From Limimaricola sp027213785 (GTDB lineage: Bacteria; Pseudomonadota; Alphaproteobacteria; Rhodobacterales; Rhodobacteraceae): 64,000 bases of DNA. Each line of letters opens with the position of its first letter. The first letter of the stretch is position 1. The notes under the pieces are model-generated. The model saw only the letters and a list, made by a program, of their open reading frames with translations. It made no database searches and had not been told where the DNA came from. Below are positions 49,264-58,474 of the stretch, piece by piece. The stretch covers positions 2,542,001 through 2,606,000 of the forward strand of contig NZ_CP193755.1 of NCBI RefSeq assembly GCF_050847355.1, in the 5' to 3' direction. Made by a program: the position numbers and the translations under genes.

Positions 49264-50339
49264 GGAGAGCCCTCGCCATCGCCGCGGGCGTCTTGCTCGC
49301 TCTTCTTTGCGCGGCTTCGCTGCTGCCGCTGGCCGAAACGGATGCGTGGTGGGTGCGCTATCTCGATTTCCCGCGCCTGCAGATCGCCGTGCTGCTGGTG
49401 ATTTTCTGGATCGCGATGGTGGCGCTTGGCGGCATCGGTCATGGCGCCGCGCGCTGGCTCACGGTGCTGGCCATCGCCGCGCTCGCCTATCACGGCTGGC
49501 GGCTCTGGCCCTATCAGCCACTCGCCACGAAGATGGACCCCGGCCTCGCCACCTGCGCGCCGGAAGAGCGGTTGAGCGTCCTCGTCGCCAATGTGCAGCG
49601 CAAGAACCACCAATCCGAAGAGGTCATCGCCCTGGCCCGCGAACAGGATCCCGACCTGTTCTTCGTGCTCGAGACCGACGGTTGGTGGGACGAGGCGCTG
49701 GCGCCGCTCGACGCCGATTATGCGCATCACGTCCAGGACATCCCCAGGGAGGCGACCTATTACGGCATGCACGTCTTCTCCCGCCATCCCTTCGACAGCG
49801 CCGAAATGCGCTTTCCCTACGGCGCCGATACGCCGCTGTTCGACGGCGTGCTGGCGCATCCAGCGGGCAAGCTGCGGGTCTTCGGCGTGCATCCGCGCCC
49901 GCCGCAGATGGGTCAGCCCTCGACGTTGCGCGACGCGACGATGCTGGAGGCGGCGATGGGGGCGCGGGACGACATACACCCGGCCCTGCTCGCCGGCGAT
50001 TTCAATGCCACCCCCTGGGAGCGCACCTCGCGCCGCAGCTTGCGGCTGGGGCGGCTGATCGATCCGCGCGCCGGGCGCGGACCGATGGTCAGCTTCGACG
50101 CCAATTCCTGGTGGATGAAATGGCCGCTGGACCAGATCCTGTGGCAGCAGGGGCTGGCCATGTCCCGCTTCGAGGTGCTGCCGGGCATCGGCTCCGACCA
50201 CTACCCGGTGCTGGCCGAGCTGTGCTTCACCGTGAACGCGGACCAGCGCATCCTCACCGCGAACGACCGCGATCTCGAAGAGGCGCGCACCACCTTCGAC
50301 AAGGCCCGCGCGCTGTCGGACGCGGCGATGGACGGCTGA
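49260..50339 (+). CDS. Membrane-anchored endonuclease/exonuclease/phosphatase-fold protein
   Basis: 359 residues: three N-terminal membrane helices (IAAGVLLALLCAASLLPLAE, IAVLLVIFWIAMVALGGIG, WLTVLAIAALAYHGWRLWP) and an EEP domain from about residue 105 (LSVLVANVQRKN, FFVLETD, HVFSRHP, LRVFGVHPRPP, PALLAGDFNATPW, GIGSDHYPVLAEL), so the catalytic E, D, N and H residues are intact. Starts four bases inside the ligase gene. The domain would face the periplasm, so despite the coupling it may act on lipids or extracellular DNA rather than in repair. Confidence 0.88.
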   Translation: MRRALAIAAGVLLALLCAASLLPLAETDAWWVRYLDFPRLQIAVLLVIFWIAMVALGGIGHGAARWLTVLAIAALAYHGWRLWPYQPLATKMDPGLATCAPEERLSVLVANVQRKNHQSEEVIALAREQDPDLFFVLETDGWWDEALAPLDADYAHHVQDIPREATYYGMHVFSRHPFDSAEMRFPYGADTPLFDGVLAHPAGKLRVFGVHPRPPQMGQPSTLRDATMLEAAMGARDDIHPALLAGDFNATPWERTSRRSLRLGRLIDPRAGRGPMVSFDANSWWMKWPLDQILWQQGLAMSRFEVLPGIGSDHYPVLAELCFTVNADQRILTANDRDLEEARTTFDKARALSDAAMDG

Positions 50340-50408
50340 GACGGGTTGAGCCGCCTCCGCCGCGATCCTATCTTTCGCCTCCATGACAAAAGACGAGAAG
50401 GCCAGAGC

Positions 50409-52226
50409 ATGACCCAGACCCCCCGCTTCGACGCCGCGACCGAGACCGGGGGCCGCCCCTTGGGCAACCTGCCGGAATGGGACCTGACCGACCTCTACCC
50501 GGCTCCGGATTCGGCCGAGATCAAGAACGACATCGACTGGCTAGAAAAAGCCTGCGCCGAGTTCGCCGGCGATTACGAGGGCAAGCTCGCCACGCTCGAC
50601 GCGCATGGCCTGCTCGAGGCGGTGCAGCGCTACGAGCGCATCGACATCGTGGCGGGACGGATCATGTCCTATGCCGGGCTGCGCTACTACCAGCAGACCA
50701 CCGACAGCGAACGGGCCAAGTTCATGTCGGACTGCCAGGACCGGATCACCGCCTATACCACGCCGCTGGTCTTCTACGGGCTGGAGTTCAACCGCCTCGA
50801 CGAGGATCACCTCGAGACGCTGCTCGGCCAGAGCCAGGAACTGAACCGCTACCGGCCGGTCTTCGAGCGGATGCGCGCGATGAAGCCCTACCAGCTTTCC
50901 GACGAGCTGGAGAAATTCCTCCACGACCAGTCCAGCGTCGGCGCCGCCGCATGGAACAAGGTGTTCGACGAGACCATCGCCGGCTTGACCTTCACCGTCG
51001 ATGGCGAGGAGCTCGGCATCGAGGGCACGCTGAACCTGCTGACCGAGCAGGACCGTGCCAAGCGCGAGGCCGCGACGCTGGAACTGGCGCGGGTGTTCAA
51101 GACCCAGATCCGGCTCTTCTCGCGGATCCACAACACGCTCGCCAAGGAAAAGGAGATCGAGGATCGCTGGCGCGGCATGCCGACGCCGCAGACCGGGCGC
51201 CACCTCGCCAACCATGTCGAGCCCGAGGTGGTCGAGGCGCTGCGCGATGCCGTCGTCGCCGCCTATCCGCGCCTGTCGCATCGCTACTACGCGCTCAAGG
51301 CCAAGTGGCTCGGCCTCGACCGCATGCAGGTCTGGGACCGCAACGCGCCCCTGCCGATGGAGACCGACCGGATCGTCGGCTGGGACGAGGCGCGCGCCAT
51401 GGTCGAGGAGGCTTACGGCGATTTCGATCCGCGCATGGCCGAGCTGGCCAAGCCGTTCTTCGACGAAGGCTGGACTGACGCGGCGGTGAAGCCGGGCAAG
51501 GCGCCGGGCGCCTTCGCGCATCCCACCGTCTCGACCGTGCATCCCTACGTGATGCTGAACTACCTCGGCAAACCGCGCGACGTGATGACGCTGGCGCATG
51601 AGCTGGGGCATGGCGTGCATCAGCGCCTCGCCGCCGGTCAGGGCGAACTGCTGTCCTCGACGCCCCTGACCCTGGCCGAAACGGCGAGCGTGTTCGGCGA
51701 AATGCTGACCTTCCGCAAGCTGCTCGCCAAGGCGAAGGACACCAACGAGCGCAAGGTGCTGCTCGCCGGCAAGGTCGAGGACATGATCAACACGGTCGTG
51801 CGCCAGATCGCCTTCTACGATTTCGAATGCAAGCTGCACGCGGCCCGCGCGCAGGGCGAGCTGACCCCCGACGATATCGATGCGCTGTGGATGAGCGTGC
51901 AGGCCGAGAGCCTCGGGCCGATCTTCGACTTCGCGCCGGGCTACGAGAGCTTCTGGGCCTATATTCCGCACTTCGTGCATTCGCCCTTCTACGTCTACGC
52001 CTATGCCTTCGGCGATGGCCTCGTGAACGCGCTCTACGCGGTCTACGAGGAGGGTGGCGAGGATTTTCAGGAGAAGTATTTCGAGATGCTCAAGGCGGGC
52101 GGCTCGAAGCACCACAAGGAGCTTCTGGCGCCCTTCGGCCTCGACGCCTCCGACCCGGCCTTCTGGGACAAGGGCCTGTCGATGATCGAGGGCATGATCG
52201 ACGAGTTGGAGAAGATGGAGGCGTGA
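50409..52226 (+). CDS. pepF: Oligoendopeptidase F (M3 family)
   Basis: 605-residue zinc oligopeptidase. The active-site motif HELGHGVHQ lies in DVMTLAHELGHGVHQRLAAG, with the second glutamate in LAETASVFGEM. Cleaves short peptides in the cytosol. ATG 50409 with AGAAGG upstream; ORF continues upstream to 50346 but without a family match. The following GNAT gene starts by a GTGA overlap. Confidence 0.95.
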   Translation: MTQTPRFDAATETGGRPLGNLPEWDLTDLYPAPDSAEIKNDIDWLEKACAEFAGDYEGKLATLDAHGLLEAVQRYERIDIVAGRIMSYAGLRYYQQTTDSERAKFMSDCQDRITAYTTPLVFYGLEFNRLDEDHLETLLGQSQELNRYRPVFERMRAMKPYQLSDELEKFLHDQSSVGAAAWNKVFDETIAGLTFTVDGEELGIEGTLNLLTEQDRAKREAATLELARVFKTQIRLFSRIHNTLAKEKEIEDRWRGMPTPQTGRHLANHVEPEVVEALRDAVVAAYPRLSHRYYALKAKWLGLDRMQVWDRNAPLPMETDRIVGWDEARAMVEEAYGDFDPRMAELAKPFFDEGWTDAAVKPGKAPGAFAHPTVSTVHPYVMLNYLGKPRDVMTLAHELGHGVHQRLAAGQGELLSSTPLTLAETASVFGEMLTFRKLLAKAKDTNERKVLLAGKVEDMINTVVRQIAFYDFECKLHAARAQGELTPDDIDALWMSVQAESLGPIFDFAPGYESFWAYIPHFVHSPFYVYAYAFGDGLVNALYAVYEEGGEDFQEKYFEMLKAGGSKHHKELLAPFGLDASDPAFWDKGLSMIEGMIDELEKMEA

Positions 52227-52720
52227 GCCTCGATCTGACGGGGGCGGCGCCGGTGACGCTGGCGCCGCTCGATCCCGCGCATTTGCCGGTGCTGCGCGGC
52301 CTCGCGCCGCATCCGGCGCAGGAGCAATTCTCGGGCAGTGCCGCCGCGATCCTTGCCGATCCGCGCGAAAGCGTCGCGTTTCACGTGATACTTTCGGGCG
52401 GCGTACCGGTCGGCCTGTTCAAGACCGACAGCGACTACGAGGACGGGCGGCATTTCGCGGAGGCCGGCGCCTGGGGGCTGCGCGGCGTGATGATCGACGC
52501 GCGGGCGCAGGGGCGCGGCATCGGCCGCGCCGCCTTCGCGGCGCTGCCGCCCTACCTGCGGCGGAGCCACCCGGGGCTGCGGCGGATCTGGCTCACCGTG
52601 AATTGCCGCAACCCGGTCGCGCGGCGCATCTATCTGCGCGGCGGCTGGATCGATGACGGCGTGCTCTACCACGGTGGATCGGCCGGGCCGCAGCATGTCA
52701 TGCGGCTCGAGCTTTCCTAG
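52223..52720 (+). CDS. GNAT family N-acetyltransferase
   Basis: 165 residues with the acetyl-CoA loop ARAQGRGIGRAAFAAL (Q/RxxGxG/A) and the C-terminal RIYLRGGWIDDG strand. GTG start inside the pepF stop (GTGA). Substrate unknown; overlaps the convergent NAD(P)-binding gene by four bases. Confidence 0.88.
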   Translation: MSLDLTGAAPVTLAPLDPAHLPVLRGLAPHPAQEQFSGSAAAILADPRESVAFHVILSGGVPVGLFKTDSDYEDGRHFAEAGAWGLRGVMIDARAQGRGIGRAAFAALPPYLRRSHPGLRRIWLTVNCRNPVARRIYLRGGWIDDGVLYHGGSAGPQHVMRLELS

Positions 52721-53418
52721 GCCAGCATCTCCTTCACCACCTCGAAGGACGAGCTCAACTCCTCGGCTTCGGGCCGCGCGATCGCCGGGGTCCGCCGGAT
52801 CCATTCGCCGTTTTCCACGCAATGCAGCATGAAATGCGCCAGATCGGCATGGCGGGTGCGGATCAGATCCTCGGGGATCACGTCGGGCACGACGACGTAA
52901 TCGGCCGTCAACGGCTCAGGCAGCAGCCAGCCGGGCCGCACCGCGGTCCAGTCGAGATCGCTGGCGCGCAGCATCTCCTCCATCTCGCCCATCTGGTGCA
53001 GCACCCGGGTCAGCGCCGGGATCGCCGTGGTGCGGAACAGCAGCGGCCCGCGGTCATGCGTGACCACGAAGCTCGCCGAGATCGTCACCAGCCGCTTCAC
53101 GCCGCGCGCCGCCATCGCGTCGATCAGGTTGCGGGTGCCTTCGGTGTAGAGCGGCGGCGGGTCCAGCAGCGTCTTGGGATCGCCCGGGACGCCCAGCGCG
53201 GATATCACCGCGTCGACGCCCTCGACGATCGTACCGAGGTCATCCTCGATCACGTTGGCGGTCACCCGCTCGACATTGTGCCCGGCGGGGGGCGCGTCCT
53301 CGGGCCATTTCATCTCGGCGGCGCGGACATGGTGGCCCTTCGCCACCGCCTGTTTCACCACCTCCTGCCCGGTCACGCCATGCGCACCGAGCACGAGGAT
53401 CTTCATCTGGTCAGCCAT
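52717..53418 (-). CDS. NAD(P)H-binding SDR-type protein
   Basis: 233-residue atypical short-chain dehydrogenase with the N-terminal nucleotide loop LVLGAHGVTGQEVVKQA, NVIEDDLGTIVEGVDAVISA, and DWTAVRPGWL. Similar to NmrA/biliverdin reductase B-like flavin or quinone reductases. ATG 53418 has GGAGG upstream; 53451 and 53406 are alternatives. Substrate not deduced. Confidence 0.87.
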   Translation of the reverse strand: MADQMKILVLGAHGVTGQEVVKQAVAKGHHVRAAEMKWPEDAPPAGHNVERVTANVIEDDLGTIVEGVDAVISALGVPGDPKTLLDPPPLYTEGTRNLIDAMAARGVKRLVTISASFVVTHDRGPLLFRTTAIPALTRVLHQMGEMEEMLRASDLDWTAVRPGWLLPEPLTADYVVVPDVIPEDLIRTRHADLAHFMLHCVENGEWIRRTPAIARPEAEELSSSFEVVKEMLA

Positions 53419-53463
53419 CGCGGTTGCCTCCGGTGATCTTCGCCGGAACAACCGCGATCCGGC

Positions 53464-54438
53464 TCAGCCGTTCCCGCCCTTGGCATAGACCATGTCGATC
53501 ATCGCCTGCGTGCCCCGGCTGAATTCCAACGGGCAGGCATAATCCGCGCCATCGATCGCGGCGGTGAAGGCCTCGACCTGCAGCTTGTAGTGATCGATGC
53601 CGGGCCAGCGCTCGTGCATCACCCGCATGCCCTCGGTCTCGAGCGTCATCTCGGCCTGGCCGAAGGTGTTGGCGTTGAACGGGCACAACATCTTCAGCAC
53701 GCCATCCTCGCCATGGAAGGTGACCTCCTGGCGCGGATGCAGCCGCATCGACACCATGCCGGAATAGTCGAAGCTCGCGAAGCGCGCCGCGACCTGCGCA
53801 TAGACGTCGACGCCGTTCTCGTAGCGGATATTGGCGTGGCGGATCTCCTGCGGCTCCTCGCCGGTGACGAAGCGCACCGAGCCGAAGGCATAGACGCCGA
53901 TATCGGGCAGCCCGCCGCCGCCGGTCTCGGGCTTGTTGCGGATGTTGTCGGTCTGGGACGCGTTGTTGAAGCTGAACGCCGCCTCGACATGGCGCAGCCG
54001 GCCGATCGCGCCGCCCCGGACCAGTTCGCGCGCGCGGATCCATTGCGGGTGGTGCACGATCATGTAGGCCTCGGCCGCCATCAGCCCGGTCGCGTCGCGC
54101 TTGGCGATCACCGCGTCGAACTCATCGGCCTTCATCGCCAGCGGCTTTTCGCACAGCACGTGCTTGCCCGCCTCGAGCGCCTTGAGCGTCCACTCGACAT
54201 GCATGGCGTTGGGCAATGGGATGTAGATCGCATCGATCTCCGGGTCGTCGAGCAGCGCTTGATAATCGAGATGAACGCGCAGCCGGGGCTGGAAGGCGCG
54301 GAACGGGGCGGCCTTTTCCTCCGAGGAGGTGGCCAGCGCCGCAAACTCGGAACCCTCGGCGGAATGGATGGCGCGGGCCATGGCGCCCAGCGCGAATTTC
54401 GAGGCGCCCAGCACGCCCCAGCGGATCGGTTCACTCAT
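53464..54438 (-). CDS. Gfo/Idh/MocA family oxidoreductase
   Basis: 324-residue NAD(P)-dependent dehydrogenase of the glucose-fructose oxidoreductase family: Rossmann start WGVLGASKFALGAMARAI, IPLPNAMHVEWTLKALEAGK, HVLCEKPLA with the catalytic lysine, and GGGGLPDIGVYAF in the C-terminal domain. Acts on a sugar or polyol; which one is unknown. Single gene. Confidence 0.92.
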   Translation of the reverse strand: MSEPIRWGVLGASKFALGAMARAIHSAEGSEFAALATSSEEKAAPFRAFQPRLRVHLDYQALLDDPEIDAIYIPLPNAMHVEWTLKALEAGKHVLCEKPLAMKADEFDAVIAKRDATGLMAAEAYMIVHHPQWIRARELVRGGAIGRLRHVEAAFSFNNASQTDNIRNKPETGGGGLPDIGVYAFGSVRFVTGEEPQEIRHANIRYENGVDVYAQVAARFASFDYSGMVSMRLHPRQEVTFHGEDGVLKMLCPFNANTFGQAEMTLETEGMRVMHERWPGIDHYKLQVEAFTAAIDGADYACPLEFSRGTQAMIDMVYAKGGNG

Positions 54439-54525
54439 CGCGGTCTTTCCCTGCCTGCCGGAAAGGAAAAACCCCTCCCCGGTCTCCCGGCGAAGGGTAA
54501 TTCACGTGGCGCGGAGTGCAACGCG

Positions 54526-55425
54526 TCAGGCGTTCTCGAGCATGCCCCGCTCGCGGGCCAGCTCCTGCATCCGCTTCTGCAGCTTCTCGAAGGCGCGCAC
54601 CTCGATCTGGCGGATCCGCTCGCGGCTCACCTCGTACTGCCCCGACAGCTCCTCGAGCGTCACCGCCTCATCCTGAAGCCGCCGCTGCACGAGGATGTCG
54701 CGCTCGCGCTCGTTCAGGACGCCCATCGCCTCGGCCATCAGCTCGCGCCGGGCGTCGAGCTCGTCGCGCTCCTCGTAATCGGTGGCCTGATCGGCGCTGT
54801 CATCCTCAAGCCAGTCCTGCCATTGCGTGGCGCTGTCGCCCTCGGTGCCGACCATGGCATTGAGCGAGGCGTCGCCGCCCGACATGCGCCGGTTCATCGA
54901 CACGACCTCTTCCTCGGTCACGCCGAGATCGGTGGCGATCTTCTTGACGTTCTCGGGCCGCAGATCGCCTTCCTCCAAGGCGCCGAGCCGCGCCTTGGCC
55001 TTGCGCAGGTTGAAGAACAGCTTCTTCTGGCCCGAGGTGGTGCCGAGCTTGACCATGGACCACGACCGCAGCACGTATTCCTGGATCGAGGCGCGGATCC
55101 ACCACATCGCATAGGTGGCGAGGCGGAAGCCCTTTTCGGGGTCGAACTTCTTCACCGCCTGCATCAGGCCGACATTGGCCTCTGAGATGACTTCGGCCTG
55201 AGGCAGGCCGTAGCCGCGGTAGCCCATGGCGATCTTCGCCGCGAGGCGCAGGTGCGAGGTGACGAGCCGGTGCGCGGCCGAGGCATCCTCGTGGTCCACC
55301 CAGCGCTTCGCCAGCATGTATTCCTCTTCCGGCTCCAGCATCGGAAACTTGCGGATTTCCTGCAGGTAGCGATTCAGCCCCTGTTCCGGCGACGGGGCGG
55401 GGAGATTGGTATAGGTCTCTGCCAT
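54526..55425 (-). CDS. rpoH: RNA polymerase heat-shock sigma factor sigma-32
   Basis: 299 residues: region 2 with VISEANVGLMQAVKKFDPEK and FRLATYAMWWIRASIQEYV, the RpoH box QKKLFFNLRKAKARL, and region 4 (RERDILVQRRLQDEAVTLEE, SRERIRQIEVRAFEKL). Starts at ATG 55425 with GGAGG. Rhodobacterales often have two rpoH genes; this is one of them. Directs transcription of heat-shock and oxidative-stress genes. Confidence 0.96.
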   Translation of the reverse strand: MAETYTNLPAPSPEQGLNRYLQEIRKFPMLEPEEEYMLAKRWVDHEDASAAHRLVTSHLRLAAKIAMGYRGYGLPQAEVISEANVGLMQAVKKFDPEKGFRLATYAMWWIRASIQEYVLRSWSMVKLGTTSGQKKLFFNLRKAKARLGALEEGDLRPENVKKIATDLGVTEEEVVSMNRRMSGGDASLNAMVGTEGDSATQWQDWLEDDSADQATDYEERDELDARRELMAEAMGVLNERERDILVQRRLQDEAVTLEELSGQYEVSRERIRQIEVRAFEKLQKRMQELARERGMLENA

Positions 55426-55590
55426 GGGCCCCTCCTTTCGGTCCTTGTGTCACCCGAGCGATACGTCCCTTGCCCCTGCCCGGCAAGCGCCGCCATCGCA
55501 TCAGCCTTGTGCAATGATGAACCCTTCGCCCCCAACCCGGCGAGGGGGCGTGCGAAAGGCTCGATCATATGTGAATTCTGTTACGGCCTT

Positions 55591-56622
55591 TCAACCCCTC
55601 AGTGCGGAGAGGAGTTCCGCCATATCGGCCGGCAGCGGGCTCTCGAAGCGCAGCTTTTCGCCGGTCACGGGGTGGGCAAAGCCGAGGCTCGCCGCGTGCA
55701 GCGCCTGCCGCCCGAAACGCCCCGCCAGCGCCACGGCGGCCGTGCCATGCGCCTTTTCCGACAGCTTGCGCCGGCCGCCATAGACCGGGTCGCCGATCAG
55801 CGCGTGCCCGGCATGCGACATGTGCACCCGGATCTGGTGCGTGCGCCCGGTCTCGAGACGGCATTCGACCAGCGCCGCGCCGGCGAAGGCCTCGATCACC
55901 TTCACCCGCGTCACCGCGTGGCGGCCCTGCTCGAAGCTCACCGCCTGCCGCTGCCGGTCGGTGCGGTGACGGCCGAGCAGGGTCTGGATCTTCAGCACCG
56001 AACCGGTCTCGAAGCTCGCGCCCTTCACGCCGCGCAGCCGCGGATCGTTGGGATCGGGCACGCCGTGGCACAGGGCGAGGTAATGCCGCTCGGCGCTGTG
56101 CTTCTCGAACTGGATCGCCAGCCCCTGATGCGCGCGGTCGGTCTTGGCCACGACGAGGAGCCCCGACGTGTCCTTGTCGATCCGGTGCACGATGCCGGGG
56201 CGCTTGGCGCCGCCGACCCCCGAGAGGTCCTCGCCGCAATGATGGATCAGCGCGTTGACCAGCGTGCCGTCGGGCGAGCCCGGCGCCGGGTGCACCACCA
56301 TGCCGGCTGGTTTGTCGATCACGATCAAGTCGTGATCCTCCCAGACGACGTGGAGCGGGATCTCCTGCGCGCCGATATGGCTCTCGGCGGCCTCGGGCAC
56401 CGAGATCTCGACCTCGGCCCCCGCGGCGATGGCGGCCTTCGCATCCGTGGCGACCACGCCGTCGACCCGCACCGCACCCTCGGCCAGAAGCTTGGCGATG
56501 CGCGAGCGCGACAGCGCCGCCTGCTCTGGCACATCGCGGGCCAGCGCCTTATCAAGACGCGCCGGCGGATCGTCGGCGATGATGAAGCGGACGGTGGACA
56601 GATCGTTGGAGGTATCGGCCAT
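55591..56622 (-). CDS. rluD: RluD-type 23S rRNA pseudouridine synthase
   Basis: 343-residue RluA/RluD family enzyme. S4 RNA-binding domain near residues 15-75 (LDKALARDVPEQAALSRSRI), then IVIDKPAGMVVHPAPG and the catalytic aspartate in PGIVHRIDKDTSGLLVVAKT. C-terminal TGRTHQIRVHMSHAGHALIG. ATG at 56622; its start codon lies inside the CATG that also gives the divergent gene its ATG, so the longer frame to 56823 is a shadow. Modifies helix 69 region uridines in the ribosome by family analogy. Confidence 0.94.
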   Translation of the reverse strand: MADTSNDLSTVRFIIADDPPARLDKALARDVPEQAALSRSRIAKLLAEGAVRVDGVVATDAKAAIAAGAEVEISVPEAAESHIGAQEIPLHVVWEDHDLIVIDKPAGMVVHPAPGSPDGTLVNALIHHCGEDLSGVGGAKRPGIVHRIDKDTSGLLVVAKTDRAHQGLAIQFEKHSAERHYLALCHGVPDPNDPRLRGVKGASFETGSVLKIQTLLGRHRTDRQRQAVSFEQGRHAVTRVKVIEAFAGAALVECRLETGRTHQIRVHMSHAGHALIGDPVYGGRRKLSEKAHGTAAVALAGRFGRQALHAASLGFAHPVTGEKLRFESPLPADMAELLSALRG

Positions 56623-56926
56623 GCAGGCTCCCGAGACAGACGGCCCGGCCCGGATCCCGCCAGAGCTGCGATGGCTCAAATGGCTGGTGATCGCGCTAGC
56701 AGGCGTGATGATCGCAGGCTTCCTAGTGCTGATCGCGGCGATTGTCATCCGCCTCGATGCCGAACCGCTGCCGTTGCCCGAGCGGATCGCCCTGCCCGAG
56801 GGCGCCGAGGCGATGGCCTTCACCCAAGGACGTGACTGGATCGCCGTGGTTACGACGGATGATCAAGTGCTGATCTTCGGCCGCGACGGCGCGTTGCGGC
56901 AGAGCGTGGAGATCGAGCCGCAGTGA
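56621..56926 (+). CDS. DUF6476-like small single-helix membrane protein
   Basis: 101 residues: short cytosolic start, one membrane helix (WLVIALAGVMIAGFLVLIAA, charges before it), and an outside segment AEAMAFTQGRDWIAVVTTDD with a beta-strand pattern. Its ATG (56621-56623) and that of rluD (56622-56620 on the other strand) share the same CATG, so the two genes overlap head to head by two bases. I recall this neighbour to rluD in related genomes. Function unknown. Confidence 0.85.
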   Translation: MQAPETDGPARIPPELRWLKWLVIALAGVMIAGFLVLIAAIVIRLDAEPLPLPERIALPEGAEAMAFTQGRDWIAVVTTDDQVLIFGRDGALRQSVEIEPQ

Positions 56927-56969
56927 GAAGCCGCCCCCGAGGGGGCTGCTTTCAGACGTTGCCGCGAAA

Positions 56970-57662
56970 TCAGTTCGGGGTCGTCGCGTCGGCCTGGGCA
57001 TCGGCCTCGCTGCCGGCAGTGGTTTCGCCCGAAGCGTCGGCCTCGGTCGAGCCTGCAGTCTCGGTCGAGGCATCGGTGCCCGTCGCGGCGCTTTCGGGCG
57101 CCGGGCTTGCCTCGGTCTGATCGCTTGGCGCCACCTCGGTCACCGGTGCCCCGGCGTCCGGTGTCTCGCCTCCCGCATCCGATCCGGTGGGCTGCGGCGT
57201 GATCGGGTCCTCGGTCGTGGTATCGGAGCGATCCGCATCGGTCGCGTTGCCCAGCGGCTGCTCGGTCGGCGCCGAAGCGGTATCGCCCGCCGCGGTCTGG
57301 CTGTTGGTCACGTATTGGGTGGCGATGGTGGTGTTGGTGGCGCTGCATTCCGGCGTGTCGGAACCGAGTCGCCCCCCACCCAGAGCGCCCACATCGACGC
57401 CGCAGACATTCGCCGCCACGGCCACGGGCAGCTGGATGGTGATCGGCACGTTCTGCAGATCGATGTCGAGATCCTTGGCGATCTCGGCGCGGATGTTCTC
57501 GAGATTGACCGAAACGAGGCCGGGCAGTTGCTGCCCCCCGCCGGAGGTCGGCAGCGTCGAAAGATCGGGCATTCCGGGCAGGGTCTGGCCGGACGTCTGC
57601 GCAAGGGCCGGCGCGGCGGCGCAACCGAGGGCAAGGGCGATGGCGGTGGTCTTGAAGGTCAT
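56970..57662 (-). CDS. Secreted protein of unknown family, copy 2 (paralogue of 57680-58333)
   Basis: 230 residues: signal peptide (ALGCAAAPALAQ), a conserved ~75-residue core (VSVNLENIRAEIAKDLDIDL, QNVPITIQLPVAVAANVCG, VDVGALGGGRLGSDTPEC with two cysteines) and a ~110-residue tail of Ala/Thr/Ser/Asp/Glu. The core is closely matched by the preceding gene, so it is a tandem duplicate. ATG 57662 with GGAG upstream. I recognise no family; the hydrophobic-strand core plus CysxxCys pair distantly recalls chaplins, which form surface amyloids, but this is only a resemblance. Confidence 0.8.
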   Translation of the reverse strand: MTFKTTAIALALGCAAAPALAQTSGQTLPGMPDLSTLPTSGGGQQLPGLVSVNLENIRAEIAKDLDIDLQNVPITIQLPVAVAANVCGVDVGALGGGRLGSDTPECSATNTTIATQYVTNSQTAAGDTASAPTEQPLGNATDADRSDTTTEDPITPQPTGSDAGGETPDAGAPVTEVAPSDQTEASPAPESAATGTDASTETAGSTEADASGETTAGSEADAQADATTPN

Positions 57663-57679
57663 GTTCATCTCCGGGGTCA

Positions 57680-58333
57680 TCACTGGGCGGCGGCGTCGGT
57701 CTGCGACGCTTCGGTGCTGGAATCGGCCGAGGCATCGGCTGCGGGGTCCGACGCGGGATCGCTGGTTTCCGTCATGGATTCGGGGTTCGTCCCGGGTTCG
57801 GCTTGGGATGTCGCGGCGGCATCGCCATCGCTCGTTGAGGACGGCGTGGTTTCGCCTGCCGTCGCATCGACCGGCGCCTCAATCGCCTCCTGCCCGGTAT
57901 CGGCAGCGGTGGGTTCGGTGGTCTCGTCGGTCGGAGTTTCAGCGGTGGCACCACTCTCGGTCGTGTCGGCGGGCCCGGGCACGGTGCCGGCGGAGTTCTC
58001 CGGCGCCTGCGCAGCGCTGCCGCTGCCACTGCCACTGCCGATCAGGTTCGAGACGAGCTGCGTCGCCATGGTGACGTTGTTGGCATCGCATTCGGGCTTG
58101 TCGCCGCCCAGCGTCGCGCCGCCCAGCGCCGCCACGTCTATGCCGCAGACATTCGCCGCGACGCTGATCGGCAGCAGCACGTTGATCGGGACCTTGTCGA
58201 GGTCGAGATTTAGATTCTTCGCGATCTCGATGTTCACGTTCGACAGGTTGACGGAGATCAGGGAGATTTGCGCCGAGGCCATGCCGACAGGCGCCGCCGC
58301 GAGCGCGCTCGCGACGATCAAGGGCTTGAACAT
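57680..58333 (-). CDS. Secreted protein of unknown family, copy 1
   Basis: 217 residues: signal peptide (MFKPLIVASALAAAPVGMASA), then the core ISVNLSNVNIEIAKNLNLDL, DKVPINVLLPISVAANVCG, IDVAALGGATLGGDKPEC, followed by NNVTMATQLVSNLIGSGSGS and an acidic Ser/Thr/Glu/Ala-rich tail. 17 bases before copy 2, so one transcript. Core positions agree with copy 2 in most residues, the tails do not, pointing to selection on the core. Role unknown; surface or periplasmic. Confidence 0.8.
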   Translation of the reverse strand: MFKPLIVASALAAAPVGMASAQISLISVNLSNVNIEIAKNLNLDLDKVPINVLLPISVAANVCGIDVAALGGATLGGDKPECDANNVTMATQLVSNLIGSGSGSGSAAQAPENSAGTVPGPADTTESGATAETPTDETTEPTAADTGQEAIEAPVDATAGETTPSSTSDGDAAATSQAEPGTNPESMTETSDPASDPAADASADSSTEASQTDAAAQ

Positions 58334-58474
58334 GTTTCATTTTCCTTGCTGGAAACCTGCGCCGAAAACCCGTTGCGCCGGGGAGCGGTTCCACCTGGCG
58401 ATGCATGTTCGGCCCGGTTTCGCGCAAGGCGCGCGGCGGTCGGCGGCATGCCGCCCGGGAACGCCGCGCGTCAG

